Shown here one piece after another: positions 43,649 through 52,306 of a stretch of DNA of 64,000 nt; positions within the stretch are counted from its first letter, which is position 1, and each line of letters begins with the position of its first letter. The notes under the pieces are model-generated. The model saw only the letters and a program-made list of their open reading frames with translations. It did not search any database and was not told the origin of the DNA. The stretch is from Deltaproteobacteria bacterium (GTDB lineage Bacteria; Desulfobacterota; Deferrisomatia; Deferrisomatales; JACRMM01). The position numbers were made by a program, and so were the translations under genes. The stretch lies in the NCBI GenBank assembly GCA_016214985.1, contig JACRMM010000012.1:105454-169453 (forward strand). The letters are read 5' to 3'.

Positions 43649-44692
43649 ATGAGGGCCGTGGTGCTGAAAGAAGGCGGTCGGCTGGCGGTGGAGGACGTGC
43701 CCGAGCCGAGGATTCAAAGGCACGGCGACGTCATCGTGCGGGTCACTGCCACCACGATCTGCGGCTCCGACGTCCACATCCGGCACGGTCAGATTCCGGG
43801 GATACCGCCGGGAACGGTCATCGGCCACGAGTTCGTGGGAGTGGTCGAGGACGTGGGGTCGGAGGTGATGGGCTTCCAACGGGGCGACCGGGTCGCCGCC
43901 GCCGCGACCACGTGGTGCGGCGTGTGTCCGGCCTGCCGACGGGGTGAGGTCCAGCACTGCCCGAACGGCGGCGTGTGGGCCGGGGGCGAGCACTTCGGCA
44001 AAGGGCTCTCGGGCGCGCAGACCGAGTACATCCGCGTGCCGTATGCCGACAACTGCCTCACGCGGATCGCCGACCACGTGGCCGACGAGCACGCCGTGTT
44101 TGTCGGGGACGTGTTCGGCACCGGCTACCATGCGGCCTACGAGGGGAGGATCCGCACCGGCGACACCGTGGTGATCTTCGGGTGCGGCCCCATCGGTCTG
44201 GGCGCCCTTCTCTCGGCCTGGCAGTTCGGGCCCAGGGAGGTCCTCGCGGTGGACATGCTCGACAACCGATTGGCCCTGGCGCGGCGCTACGGCGCAACGG
44301 TCTTGGACGCCCGGGAGGGGAGAGTCCTCGAGCGGATCCGGGAGGCGACGGGTGGGCAGGGGGCCGACGTGGTCATCGAGGCCATCGGCAACCCGGTTAC
44401 CTTCTCCCAGTCCCTGAAAGCCGTCCGAAGGGGCGGGACGCTTTCGGTGGTCGGGCTCTTCCCGGGCCCGGTGGAGCTGCCCCTCCACGAACTGGTCTTC
44501 TACGGGGTGACGGTGAGCATGGGCCTCGCGAACCTCTCCCGCATGGGCCAGCTCATGGCCCTCGTCGAGTCCGGACGAGTGGACCTCGCTCCCCTGGCCA
44601 CTCACGTGTTTCCTCTGGATCAGGCGCTCGAAGCCTACGACCTCTTCGAGAATCACAAGGACGAGTGCCTCAAGGTGGTGCTGAAGCCCTGA
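43649..44692 (+). CDS. Zinc-dependent alcohol dehydrogenase (MDR)
   Basis: 347 aa. Catalytic zinc ligands C38 (ICGSDVH) and the GHEFVG His-Glu, structural zinc lobe CGVCPACRRGEVQHC, Rossmann loop FGCGPIGLGA. In this operon the likely reaction is oxidation of a secondary alcohol to the ketone that is carboxylated. It could also be a sorbitol- or threonine-type dehydrogenase. 22 bases after the ligase. Confidence 0.88.
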   Translation: MRAVVLKEGGRLAVEDVPEPRIQRHGDVIVRVTATTICGSDVHIRHGQIPGIPPGTVIGHEFVGVVEDVGSEVMGFQRGDRVAAAATTWCGVCPACRRGEVQHCPNGGVWAGGEHFGKGLSGAQTEYIRVPYADNCLTRIADHVADEHAVFVGDVFGTGYHAAYEGRIRTGDTVVIFGCGPIGLGALLSAWQFGPREVLAVDMLDNRLALARRYGATVLDAREGRVLERIREATGGQGADVVIEAIGNPVTFSQSLKAVRRGGTLSVVGLFPGPVELPLHELVFYGVTVSMGLANLSRMGQLMALVESGRVDLAPLATHVFPLDQALEAYDLFENHKDECLKVVLKP

Positions 44693-44747
44693 GCCGCTGT
44701 GCACTTCACGGCGGCGTGCACCCCACGCAACCACGAGATGAGAAGCC

Positions 44748-45185
44748 ATGAATCGAGAGACCGAGATACCGCCGATCGCCCCGGGCCTCTTTTCGCTGCC
44801 GCCGGGCCAGGGGGAGCCGAACCTCCTCGGGGGCTATTGCGCCGCGTGCGACCGTCGCTTCTTCCCGCGGCCGAAGTACTGCCCGGTATGCCTTGAGCCC
44901 GCGTCGGAAGAGGGCCTCGGATCTCGCGGCACCCTCTACAGCTACACCGTGGTGCGAACCCGGCCGCCGTTGGGCCTGCCCCAGCCCTACGGCGTCGGGT
45001 ACGTCGATCTGGCGGGCAGTGGCCTCCGGATCTTCTGCCTGCTCGATCCCGATGCCATCGAGCGCTATCGGATCGGACTCCCCGTGCGCCTGGCGGTGGA
45101 CGTCCTGGGTCACGACGGCCGCGGCGCCCCGCGCCTCCGTCCCTACTTTACGCCCGTTGGGCAAGAGGAAGAGGGCCCCCAATGA
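44748..45185 (+). CDS. DUF35 OB-fold protein with zinc ribbon
   Basis: 145 aa. Rubredoxin-like zinc ribbon GYCAACDRRFFPRPKYCPVC (about 26-45), then an OB fold (LYSYTVV, GYVDL). DUF35 proteins are essential small partners of thiolases and ChsH-type hydratases. The stop overlaps the thiolase start by 4 bases, which indicates a stoichiometric complex. Confidence 0.88.
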   Translation: MNRETEIPPIAPGLFSLPPGQGEPNLLGGYCAACDRRFFPRPKYCPVCLEPASEEGLGSRGTLYSYTVVRTRPPLGLPQPYGVGYVDLAGSGLRIFCLLDPDAIERYRIGLPVRLAVDVLGHDGRGAPRLRPYFTPVGQEEEGPQ

Positions 45186-46330
45186 GCGCGGTGGTCGTGG
45201 TCGGCGTGGGGATGATCCCCTTTGGAAGGCACCCCGAGATGACCGTGGCCGGCATGGGGGCGGACGCGGCGCGCCTCGCCCTCAGGGACGCCGGGATCTC
45301 ACCGCAGCACGTCGGGATGGGGTTTTTCGGCAACGTGCTCGCCGGCCGTCTCTTCGGCGATGCCACGATCGGACAGAACGCGCTCTGGGACGTGGGCATC
45401 CACCGGATTCCGATCGTCAACGTCGAGAACGCCTGCACGTCCGGCTCCACGGCGTTCGTCCTCGCCTGCGACGCGGTGGCCGCCGGCCAGGTGGACGTGG
45501 CCATCGCCGTTGGCTCGGAAAAGCTCTTCGTACCCGACGTGGGCCTCATCAACTCGGGGGAGACCGAGCTCGATACGCAGCTCGGCTTGGTGGCTCCCGC
45601 GAGCTTCGGGCTTCGGGCCGTGCGTCACATGGCGGAGTTCGGGACCACTCGGGCGCAGCTCGCCCAGGTGGCCGTGAAGAACCGGCTCCACGCGGCCCGA
45701 AACCCCTTGGCTCAGTTCCGAAATCCCATGTCGCTCGAGGAGGTCCTCGGCTCTCCGATGATCGTGGACCCCCTGACCCGCCTCCAGTGTTGTCCCAACG
45801 CGGACGGCGCCGCCGCCGCCATCGTCTGCTCGGAGAGGGTGGCCCGGACGCTCCCCCGCGCGGCCGTGAAGGTCGAGGCGGCCGCACTCTGCAGCGGCGA
45901 CTATGAGAGCCCGCAGGACTTGGCGCGCTGGGGCACGGACTATCGAGGGTGTCGCCTCGCCTACGAACGAGCTGGCATCGGCCCGGAAGACCTGGACCTG
46001 GTGGAGTGCCACGACGCGTTCACGATCTCGGAGATTCTGCACTACGAAGCCCTCGGGCTCTGTGGCCCCGGCGACGGGGGCCGGCTCGTCGACGAGGGTG
46101 CCACACAGCTCGGCGGTCGGGTCCCCGTGAACCCTTCCGGCGGGCTCCTGAGCCGAGGCCACCCACCGGGAGCTACGGGGCTAGCGCAGGTGTTCGAGGT
46201 CGTGACCCAGCTTCGAGGGGAAGCAGGCTCGCGGCAGGTGGAGGGAGCCCGGGTGGGGCTCGCCCACTGCATGGGAGGGGACAAGGCGGCGGACACGAAG
46301 TCCTGCACGGTTCTGGTCCTGTCCGCATGA
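45182..46330 (+). CDS. SCP-x/acetyl-CoA acetyltransferase-type thiolase
   Basis: 382 aa. Nucleophile C85 (ENACTSG), H327 (SRGHPPGATG) and base C363 (AHCMGG) are all present, so it should be active. It most resembles the SCP2/lipid-transfer thiolases that work with DUF35 proteins. In this operon it would cleave the 3-oxoacyl-CoA made from the ketone, giving two acyl-CoA products. A thiolase in the same transcript completes the route from ketone to central metabolism. Confidence 0.88.
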   Translation: MSAVVVVGVGMIPFGRHPEMTVAGMGADAARLALRDAGISPQHVGMGFFGNVLAGRLFGDATIGQNALWDVGIHRIPIVNVENACTSGSTAFVLACDAVAAGQVDVAIAVGSEKLFVPDVGLINSGETELDTQLGLVAPASFGLRAVRHMAEFGTTRAQLAQVAVKNRLHAARNPLAQFRNPMSLEEVLGSPMIVDPLTRLQCCPNADGAAAAIVCSERVARTLPRAAVKVEAAALCSGDYESPQDLARWGTDYRGCRLAYERAGIGPEDLDLVECHDAFTISEILHYEALGLCGPGDGGRLVDEGATQLGGRVPVNPSGGLLSRGHPPGATGLAQVFEVVTQLRGEAGSRQVEGARVGLAHCMGGDKAADTKSCTVLVLSA

Positions 46331-46389
46331 AAGCGGAGCGTCGAAGTCCGACAAAGCCGGCCGCGCGCTCCCGAGGTGCGAAGGACGAC

Positions 46390-46974
46390 ATGAGTGAGCC
46401 CGAAACCAAGGAGAAGCTCTTGGAAGCGGCCGTGGACCTCTTCGCAGCCAGGGGGTTCAGCGGCACCTCCATCCGAGACATCGCCAATGCGATGGGGATG
46501 AGCATCTTCAACATCTACCACTATTTCGGGAGCAAGGACGGGCTCTTGATGGAGATATTCAAGAACTCGTCGGGACGCTTGCTTGGAACACTCCGAGACG
46601 TCGCCCAAAGGGACATGCCACCGTTGGAGAAATTCGAGCTATTGGTTCGTACTCACTTGAAGTTTGTTGGAGACTACCGGAACGAAGCCAAGATCTATAC
46701 GCTGGACGAGGAGCAAATCTCAAAGGCGTCCCATCAAATCAGTCAGGACATCCAGCGAGAAATCCTGAATCTCTACGTAACCTTGCTGAAAGATCTGGAT
46801 GAAAAGGGCTTTCTTCGCACCCAGCGAATCACCGTGCTGGCCTTCAACATCCTGGCAGTAATGAACTGGATGTTGCGATGGTATCGGGAAGACGGCCAAT
46901 TGTCCCTCGACGAGGTGTGCGAGGAGATCTTGTCGTTCGTCCTCCACGGGGCCCTGCGATCGCCGGCAGCCTAG
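46390..46974 (+). CDS. TetR-family transcription regulator
   Basis: 194 aa from ATG 46390; an in-frame ATG at 46327 overlapping the thiolase stop would give 215 aa. N-terminal helix-turn-helix TSIRDIANAMGMSIFNIYHYFGSKDGLL (residues about 27-54), then an all-alpha ligand domain resembling fatty-acid/acyl-CoA regulators. Last gene of the operon, just before an intrinsic terminator. It is a candidate repressor of the promoter at 34327-34355. The second half is lower in GC than the flanking genes. Confidence 0.85.
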   Translation: MSEPETKEKLLEAAVDLFAARGFSGTSIRDIANAMGMSIFNIYHYFGSKDGLLMEIFKNSSGRLLGTLRDVAQRDMPPLEKFELLVRTHLKFVGDYRNEAKIYTLDEEQISKASHQISQDIQREILNLYVTLLKDLDEKGFLRTQRITVLAFNILAVMNWMLRWYREDGQLSLDEVCEEILSFVLHGALRSPAA

Positions 46975-47066
46975 CTGTTTCCAGCTACGGACCGGGCCGA
47001 GACAGTGTATCGAATTGACCGGTTCCAGGGATTCCAACGAAGCGCAAGAGCTGGGATAGTGGATAC

Positions 47067-47091
47067 GTGTCGCGCTCGGCACCTTTTTTTT
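47067..47091 (+). terminator. Intrinsic terminator of the ketone operon
   Basis: GTGTCG (47067-47072) and CGGCAC (47077-47082) pair (one G-T), loop CGCT, followed by C and eight T at 47084-47091. It lies 93 bases after tetR and ahead of the YCF48 gene. Confidence 0.75.
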
Positions 47092-47162
47092 GCGGCCGAC
47101 CGGCAATAGAACGCAGTTTCACGACGCGAAGTTGGGGCGGAGGTCCGCCCGGGAGGTCGAGG

Positions 47163-48143
47163 ATGAACTGCAGGCACACCGTGCACGCCCTTGCGCTTCT
47201 TGCGCTCGTCTTGGCGCCGGCCCTCACGGCAGCGGGTCAGCGCCCGGGAGACGATCTCTTCGCGGTGGACTTCGCCGATGAGCGCGCGGGCTGGGCGTCT
47301 GGGCGGTGGGGAACCGTGCTCCACACGGCCGACGGCGGAACGACGTGGGAGAAACAGAAGACGGGGGTGGATTACACCCTGTCGTCCGTGAGCTTCGTCG
47401 ACGCGACGAACGGCTGGGCCGTCGGCGACGAGGGAACGATCCTCCACACCTCCGACGGAGGCAGGACCTGGGAGAGACAGAAGAGCCCCGTGCCCTATTT
47501 CCTGATGGGGGTTCAGTTCGTCACGAAGGACAAGGGTTGGATCGTCACTGAGCGCACCCACATCCTGCACACCGAAGACGGCGGGAAGACGTGGGGCGTC
47601 CAGTTCCAGGACCAGGACTTCATCCTGAAGGCGCTCTCGTTCTGCGACGACCAGAACGGGTGGGCGGTGGGCGAGTACGGGTACATCTACCACACCTCGG
47701 ACGGCGGTAAGACGTGGGTGCACCAGGCGGGAGAGTTCGGGTTCTCCGAAGAGACCGGGGACGTGGTGGGTGGCAGCATCCTCTTCGACGTCTCGGCCGT
47801 GAACCCGAAGACAGCCTGGGCCGTGGGGATCGAAGGCTACGTGGTGAAGACGGTCGACGGAGGCAAGACCTGGCAGAAGCAGATGACCGGGGTGCCGAAG
47901 ACCCACCTCTTCGGCGTCACGGCCGGGGGACAGGGGGTGCTCATCGCGGGGGATGCGACGCTGCTTCGGACCGTGGACGGGGGGGCTACCTGGCAGGACG
48001 TGTCGGTGGAGCCGACCATCAAGTACGGCTGGCTCTACCGCGTGAGGAGTCGGGGGAAGGAAGGGTACGTCGCCGTCGGCCAAGCGGGGTGGATCTACCG
48101 GGCGGATGCCCAGGCCCGTACCTGGCAGCTGGCGGGAAAGTGA
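47163..48143 (+). CDS. Secreted YCF48-family beta-propeller protein
   Basis: 326 aa from ATG 47163 with GGGAGG upstream. Signal peptide (1-27, cleavage after TAAG). Seven blades of the WD-like motif: GWASGRWGTVLHTADGGTTW, GWAVGDEGTIL, GWIVTER, GWAVGEYGYI, AWAVGIEGYV, GVLIAGDATLL and GYVAVGQAGWIY. YCF48 proteins are assembly factors in photosystem II; in non-photosynthetic bacteria they lie next to RND transporters and DUF1302/DUF1329 genes, as here, and may serve as a periplasmic scaffold. 22 bases upstream of the transporter. Confidence 0.88.
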   Translation: MNCRHTVHALALLALVLAPALTAAGQRPGDDLFAVDFADERAGWASGRWGTVLHTADGGTTWEKQKTGVDYTLSSVSFVDATNGWAVGDEGTILHTSDGGRTWERQKSPVPYFLMGVQFVTKDKGWIVTERTHILHTEDGGKTWGVQFQDQDFILKALSFCDDQNGWAVGEYGYIYHTSDGGKTWVHQAGEFGFSEETGDVVGGSILFDVSAVNPKTAWAVGIEGYVVKTVDGGKTWQKQMTGVPKTHLFGVTAGGQGVLIAGDATLLRTVDGGATWQDVSVEPTIKYGWLYRVRSRGKEGYVAVGQAGWIYRADAQARTWQLAGK

Positions 48144-48165
48144 ATCGGAAGGGAGTGAGCGTGCT

Positions 48166-50571
48166 ATGACGACGCAGACAAGAATCGAACGGATGTACGC
48201 ATGGGTCTGCCGGCACCGGGTGGGGGTGCTCCTGGGCGTCTTGGTGGTGGTGGGAACGTTCTCGCTCGGGGCAGCGCGGATCCGCACCGAGGTGATCCTG
48301 CAGCACATGGTTCCCTACGATCATCCTTACCTGAAGCTGAACGCCCGGTTCTCCCAGGTGTTCGGGGGCGGCGGCTCCGGCGTGGCCATCGCGATCCAAG
48401 CCAAGCACGGAGACATCTTCAACGAGAAGACTCTGGGCAAAGTCAAGAAGATCACCGACGAGATTGTGCTTTGGGACGAGGCCTACCGAGTGCTCACGGT
48501 CTCGATCGCAAGCCACTCGACGAAGGTCGTCAAGACGTTGGGCAAGGGAGAGATTTCGATCGAGCCCCTGATGTTTCCGGATGTCCCCCAGACGCCCGAG
48601 CAGATGGAGCTCCTGAAGAAGCACGTCTTTTCGAACCCGGTGTACAGCGGGACCCTGGTCTCTCGAGATGGCACAGCCGCGCTGATCCTGACGCAGTTCA
48701 AGGAGAACATCTCCTACGAGAGGGCCTTCCAGCTCCTTCGGAAGATCTCCCAGCAGTACACGGACAGTGAGACCTCGGTTCACATCGTGGGCTACCCGAT
48801 GTTGATGGGGTGGATCTACAGCTACAAGGCGCAAATGTACTGGGTATTCGGGATCAGTGTCGTCTTCATGGTGCTCATCCTGTTCTCGATCTTCCGGAGC
48901 GTCGTAGGACTCGTCGCCCCGCTCGCGATGGCCGCGATCTGCACCGGGTTGGGGCTCGGCTTCATCGGGTGGACGGGGATCAACTTCAGTCCCCTCCTCT
49001 ACGTGCTGGCATTTCTGATCGGCGCACGGATGATTTCGAACTCCGTGCAGATCACACACCGGTACATCGAGGAGTTCCACCAGAGCGGGAGCAAGACGGA
49101 GGCCACGTATCAGACGATGCGGGCCATGGCCATGCCCAATCTGGCCGCTGTGGCGACCGACGTGGTCGGGTTCTCCGTCCTCGCGTTTGCCAAGATCGTA
49201 CTCATGCAGCAGCTCGCCGCGATGATGAGCTTCTGGATGGCGACGATCGTGCTGTCCGGCGTGCTCGTGCCCCTCCTCTGCAGTGTCCTGCCCTTGAAGC
49301 GGAGGGCCGCCGACGAAGAGGAGGAGCGCGAGCACTGGCTCGGCCGACTGAATGCGGCAGTCGCGGCCTTCTCCATCGGGGCGGGCAGGTACCTCGTGCT
49401 GGCCGGCGTCGCGGTCATCCTGGGTGTGGGACTGTGGCAGACGTCGAAGCTCAAGGTGGGGGACCCCACGCCGGGGTCTCCGATCCTGTGGCCCAACCAC
49501 CCCTACAACCTGGATCAGGCCGCGATCAACCAGACCTTCGACGCCTCGTCGGAGAACTTCATGCTCTTCTACGAGGGCGCGCCGGAGTCGGTCTACGACC
49601 CAGCGGTGCTCTACACCTTCGAGGCTTTTTCCCGATACATGGCCGATCGGCTGCCGGACATCTACAAGTCGTCCGGGTCGATCGCAAACATGGCGAAGCT
49701 GCTCAACGTCACCTTTCACGACGGAGACCTGATCTGGTACCAGCTGCCGCGGAACGCCGAGATGCTGACGGGTCTCCTCGGCTACATCCGCAACACGGTC
49801 GACCGGGGCACGCTGGGAAGGTTCATGGATTCGACTCTGGAGCGATCACAGGTCACCCTCTACTTCGCCGACCACACCTCCGACAACATGCTGCGCATCC
49901 GCAAGGCGGCCTACGACTTCTTCAAGACCCACCCCCAGAAGACCGCGAGGGGGCAGTTCTACCTGGCGGGGGGGGCGATCGGGATGGAGATCGCTCTGAA
50001 CGAGGAGATGCAGCGCTCCCACGTGCTGATGGACGCCTGGGTGCTGGGCGCCATCTTCCTCATGTGCTCCCTTACGTTCCGGTCCATCGTGGCGGGCCTC
50101 ATGCTGACGCTGCCGCTGGTCCTTTCGAACCTGCTGGCGGCCGCGTACATGGTGCTCATGAACATCGGCCTCTCGACCAACACGCTTCCCTGCGCAGCCG
50201 TAGGCGTCGGCGTGGGGGTGGACTTCGCGATCTACCTATACAGTCGGTGCATCGAGGAGTTCCCCGTCCACCGAGACTGGAACGACGCCGTCCTTGCCTC
50301 GGTGCGCACGTGCGGCCGGGGCATCGTCTTTACCGGCTTCACGCTGATCGTCCCGATCCTCTCCTGGTATTTCATCTCGGATCTGAAGTTCCAGGCGCAG
50401 ATGGGGTTCTTCCTCTCGATCCTCCTGTTCATCAACATGGTATCGGCCTTCACGCTGCACCCGCTGCTGATCTCGATCGTCCGACCACGGTTCATGGCGC
50501 GAAACGTCCTCGCGTCTCAAGAGGTCCCGGGCGAAGGAGCTACGGACGCACAGAGGGTGGTCGGCTCTTGA
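48166..50571 (+). CDS. RND/MMPL-superfamily transporter
   Basis: 801 aa from ATG 48166, with GGAAGGGAG upstream; an in-frame start at 48106 lies inside the YCF48 gene. Two repeats of a large periplasmic loop followed by membrane helices, about 12 helices in total (first at about 15-35; groups near 225-390 and 620-780). This is the hydrophobe/amphiphile or HpnN-like branch, shorter than drug-efflux RND pumps. It has no membrane-fusion partner in the array; the YCF48 and DUF1329 proteins may take that role. Confidence 0.88.
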   Translation: MTTQTRIERMYAWVCRHRVGVLLGVLVVVGTFSLGAARIRTEVILQHMVPYDHPYLKLNARFSQVFGGGGSGVAIAIQAKHGDIFNEKTLGKVKKITDEIVLWDEAYRVLTVSIASHSTKVVKTLGKGEISIEPLMFPDVPQTPEQMELLKKHVFSNPVYSGTLVSRDGTAALILTQFKENISYERAFQLLRKISQQYTDSETSVHIVGYPMLMGWIYSYKAQMYWVFGISVVFMVLILFSIFRSVVGLVAPLAMAAICTGLGLGFIGWTGINFSPLLYVLAFLIGARMISNSVQITHRYIEEFHQSGSKTEATYQTMRAMAMPNLAAVATDVVGFSVLAFAKIVLMQQLAAMMSFWMATIVLSGVLVPLLCSVLPLKRRAADEEEEREHWLGRLNAAVAAFSIGAGRYLVLAGVAVILGVGLWQTSKLKVGDPTPGSPILWPNHPYNLDQAAINQTFDASSENFMLFYEGAPESVYDPAVLYTFEAFSRYMADRLPDIYKSSGSIANMAKLLNVTFHDGDLIWYQLPRNAEMLTGLLGYIRNTVDRGTLGRFMDSTLERSQVTLYFADHTSDNMLRIRKAAYDFFKTHPQKTARGQFYLAGGAIGMEIALNEEMQRSHVLMDAWVLGAIFLMCSLTFRSIVAGLMLTLPLVLSNLLAAAYMVLMNIGLSTNTLPCAAVGVGVGVDFAIYLYSRCIEEFPVHRDWNDAVLASVRTCGRGIVFTGFTLIVPILSWYFISDLKFQAQMGFFLSILLFINMVSAFTLHPLLISIVRPRFMARNVLASQEVPGEGATDAQRVVGS

Positions 50572-50603
50572 CCCCGAAGGTGCGGCACGGAGTCGCGAGA
50601 ATG

Positions 50604-50637
50604 CGCTCCTGGGACTCGATATCGAGTCCCAGGAGCG
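50604..50637. repeat. 34-bp perfect palindrome
   Basis: CGCTCCTGGGACTCGAT (50604-50620) is immediately followed by its exact reverse complement (50621-50637), with no spacer. It lies between the transporter stop (50571) and the DUF1302 start (50684). There is no T-run. It could be a dimeric operator or a strong cruciform/hairpin; in RNA it would form a 15-16-bp stem. Confidence 0.7.
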
Positions 50638-50683
50638 ACGAAGAGCAAAGAAACCGAGCGGGGGAACGAAAGGGGAAGAGGCG

Positions 50684-52270
50684 ATGAAAGGTTGGTTGTG
50701 GCGGTTCGTCGGGTTTGGCGTCGCGTGGGCGGTCTTGGGGGGAGTGAGCGGCGCTACGGAGTTCACGATCGGAGGCAGTCCCGCGTCGCTGATGGGGTAT
50801 GTCAACCAGGGGGTGACCTACGGGATCGACAAGGACGACTTCAACAACAAGAAGGGCTTCAACTCCGCGGTCTTCAGTGCGCTGCTCGAGGGCGACTACC
50901 GGCCCAACCGGGACCTCAAGTTCTACGGGGCCGGCAAGATTACGGCCGACTGGGCCTACCCCCTCCTCGCCGGCAACGACGAGTGGAAGGACAAGGAGTT
51001 CGACGAGAGCCGAGACGAGATCTACCTCGACACGGGTTGGAACAAGATGCTCCACGAGGCTCATGTCACGTGGGCACCGGGCGGTATCTTCGTGCGCGCG
51101 GGCAAACAGATCGTCAGCTGGGGAGAGACGGACGGCTTCCGGCTGATGGATCAGATCAATCCCGTGGACCAGCGCCGAGGGCTCGGGGACGTGGAGTTCG
51201 AGAACACGATCATCCCGCTCTGGCTCCTGCGGGTCGACTACTACATACAGCCCCAAGTGGGCTGGCTTCAAGACATCGGCCTCGAGACGGTATTCAACCC
51301 CAATGCCGAGTTCCAGGCCAATCGACCGATCGATCTCGGCAACGACGACTCGGGGATCTGGGCACCGAACGTAGGGGTAGGGCCCCTGCCGACAGAGTTC
51401 ACCCTGGTGGACACGAATGACGACGGAGTTCCCGACACGCCGGTTCCCACCGCCTTTGCCCCGGGACAGCTCGGATCGTTTCATAAGCACAAGGAGGAAC
51501 CCGACGCCTGGGATCCCTCCGGGTTCGAGTTCGGGGCCCGGCTCAAGGCGGTGGTGAGCGACACGATCGTCACGTTGAACTACTTCAACGGCCTGTCCAA
51601 CGACGCGCAGCTTCGGATCGCCGGGCCGCCGGACCTGACGTTGGCACCCGACGGCAAGCCCCTCCTGCACCTGCCCATGCAGTATCGCTACCCGCGCTTT
51701 CGGATGGCCGGGGCGACGTTCACGGGCGACTTCCCCTCCCTCACGGCGAGCTTCCTCGGGGGCGTCGCTCCGGTGCTGCGGCTCGAGGGGTTCTACGGCT
51801 TCCAGAATACGTTCGGCACCGACGACGGGTTCTCCAAGTACGTCCAGCGCGACGAAGTGCGCTACATCGTGGGCGTGGACTGGAAGGTGAAGGCCTCCTT
51901 CCTGAACCCGAAGGCCTACTTCTTCCTTTCGGGACAGTTCTACCACCGCAAGATCCTGGACTTCGACTCCGACACGCCGGCAGGGCAGGACTTGAAGGAC
52001 TTCCTTGGAAACGTAAGGGAAAACAACTACGCAACATCGCTGGCGGTCAATACCACGTACTTTCATAACAAGCTCACGCCGTCGTTCTTCTGGTTGAGAG
52101 ATATTTCGTTGAACGGAAATATGTACAAATTCCAGTTGACGTATGACCAGAGCGATAGGTGGCACTATATTCTTGGGGCTCTGCTTCTGGACGGCAACGA
52201 AGAGGCGAAGGGGTTCGAGCCTCTGAAGAAGAAAGATCAGGTGTTCGCTACAATCAAGTACAGATTCTAA
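50684..52270 (+). CDS. DUF1302 outer-membrane beta-barrel protein
   Basis: 528 aa. Signal peptide (1-24, SGATEF). The mature part is rich in aromatic and alternating polar residues in beta strands and ends in Tyr-Arg-Phe (KYRF), the C-terminal signature for outer-membrane insertion. DUF1302 proteins are large porin-like barrels with a substrate path for hydrophobic or aromatic compounds. Its position with the RND transporter suggests they move the same compound across the envelope. The 3' end (about 52000-52270) is lower in GC. Confidence 0.85.
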   Translation: MKGWLWRFVGFGVAWAVLGGVSGATEFTIGGSPASLMGYVNQGVTYGIDKDDFNNKKGFNSAVFSALLEGDYRPNRDLKFYGAGKITADWAYPLLAGNDEWKDKEFDESRDEIYLDTGWNKMLHEAHVTWAPGGIFVRAGKQIVSWGETDGFRLMDQINPVDQRRGLGDVEFENTIIPLWLLRVDYYIQPQVGWLQDIGLETVFNPNAEFQANRPIDLGNDDSGIWAPNVGVGPLPTEFTLVDTNDDGVPDTPVPTAFAPGQLGSFHKHKEEPDAWDPSGFEFGARLKAVVSDTIVTLNYFNGLSNDAQLRIAGPPDLTLAPDGKPLLHLPMQYRYPRFRMAGATFTGDFPSLTASFLGGVAPVLRLEGFYGFQNTFGTDDGFSKYVQRDEVRYIVGVDWKVKASFLNPKAYFFLSGQFYHRKILDFDSDTPAGQDLKDFLGNVRENNYATSLAVNTTYFHNKLTPSFFWLRDISLNGNMYKFQLTYDQSDRWHYILGALLLDGNEEAKGFEPLKKKDQVFATIKYRF

Positions 52271-52306
52271 GATCATATCATGACATTGAGCAGAGGAGAC
52301 AATACT

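Noticed and set aside
50572..50683. Intrinsic terminator after the RND transporter
   Set aside because: The palindrome there has no T-run on either strand, so it was listed as a palindrome instead.
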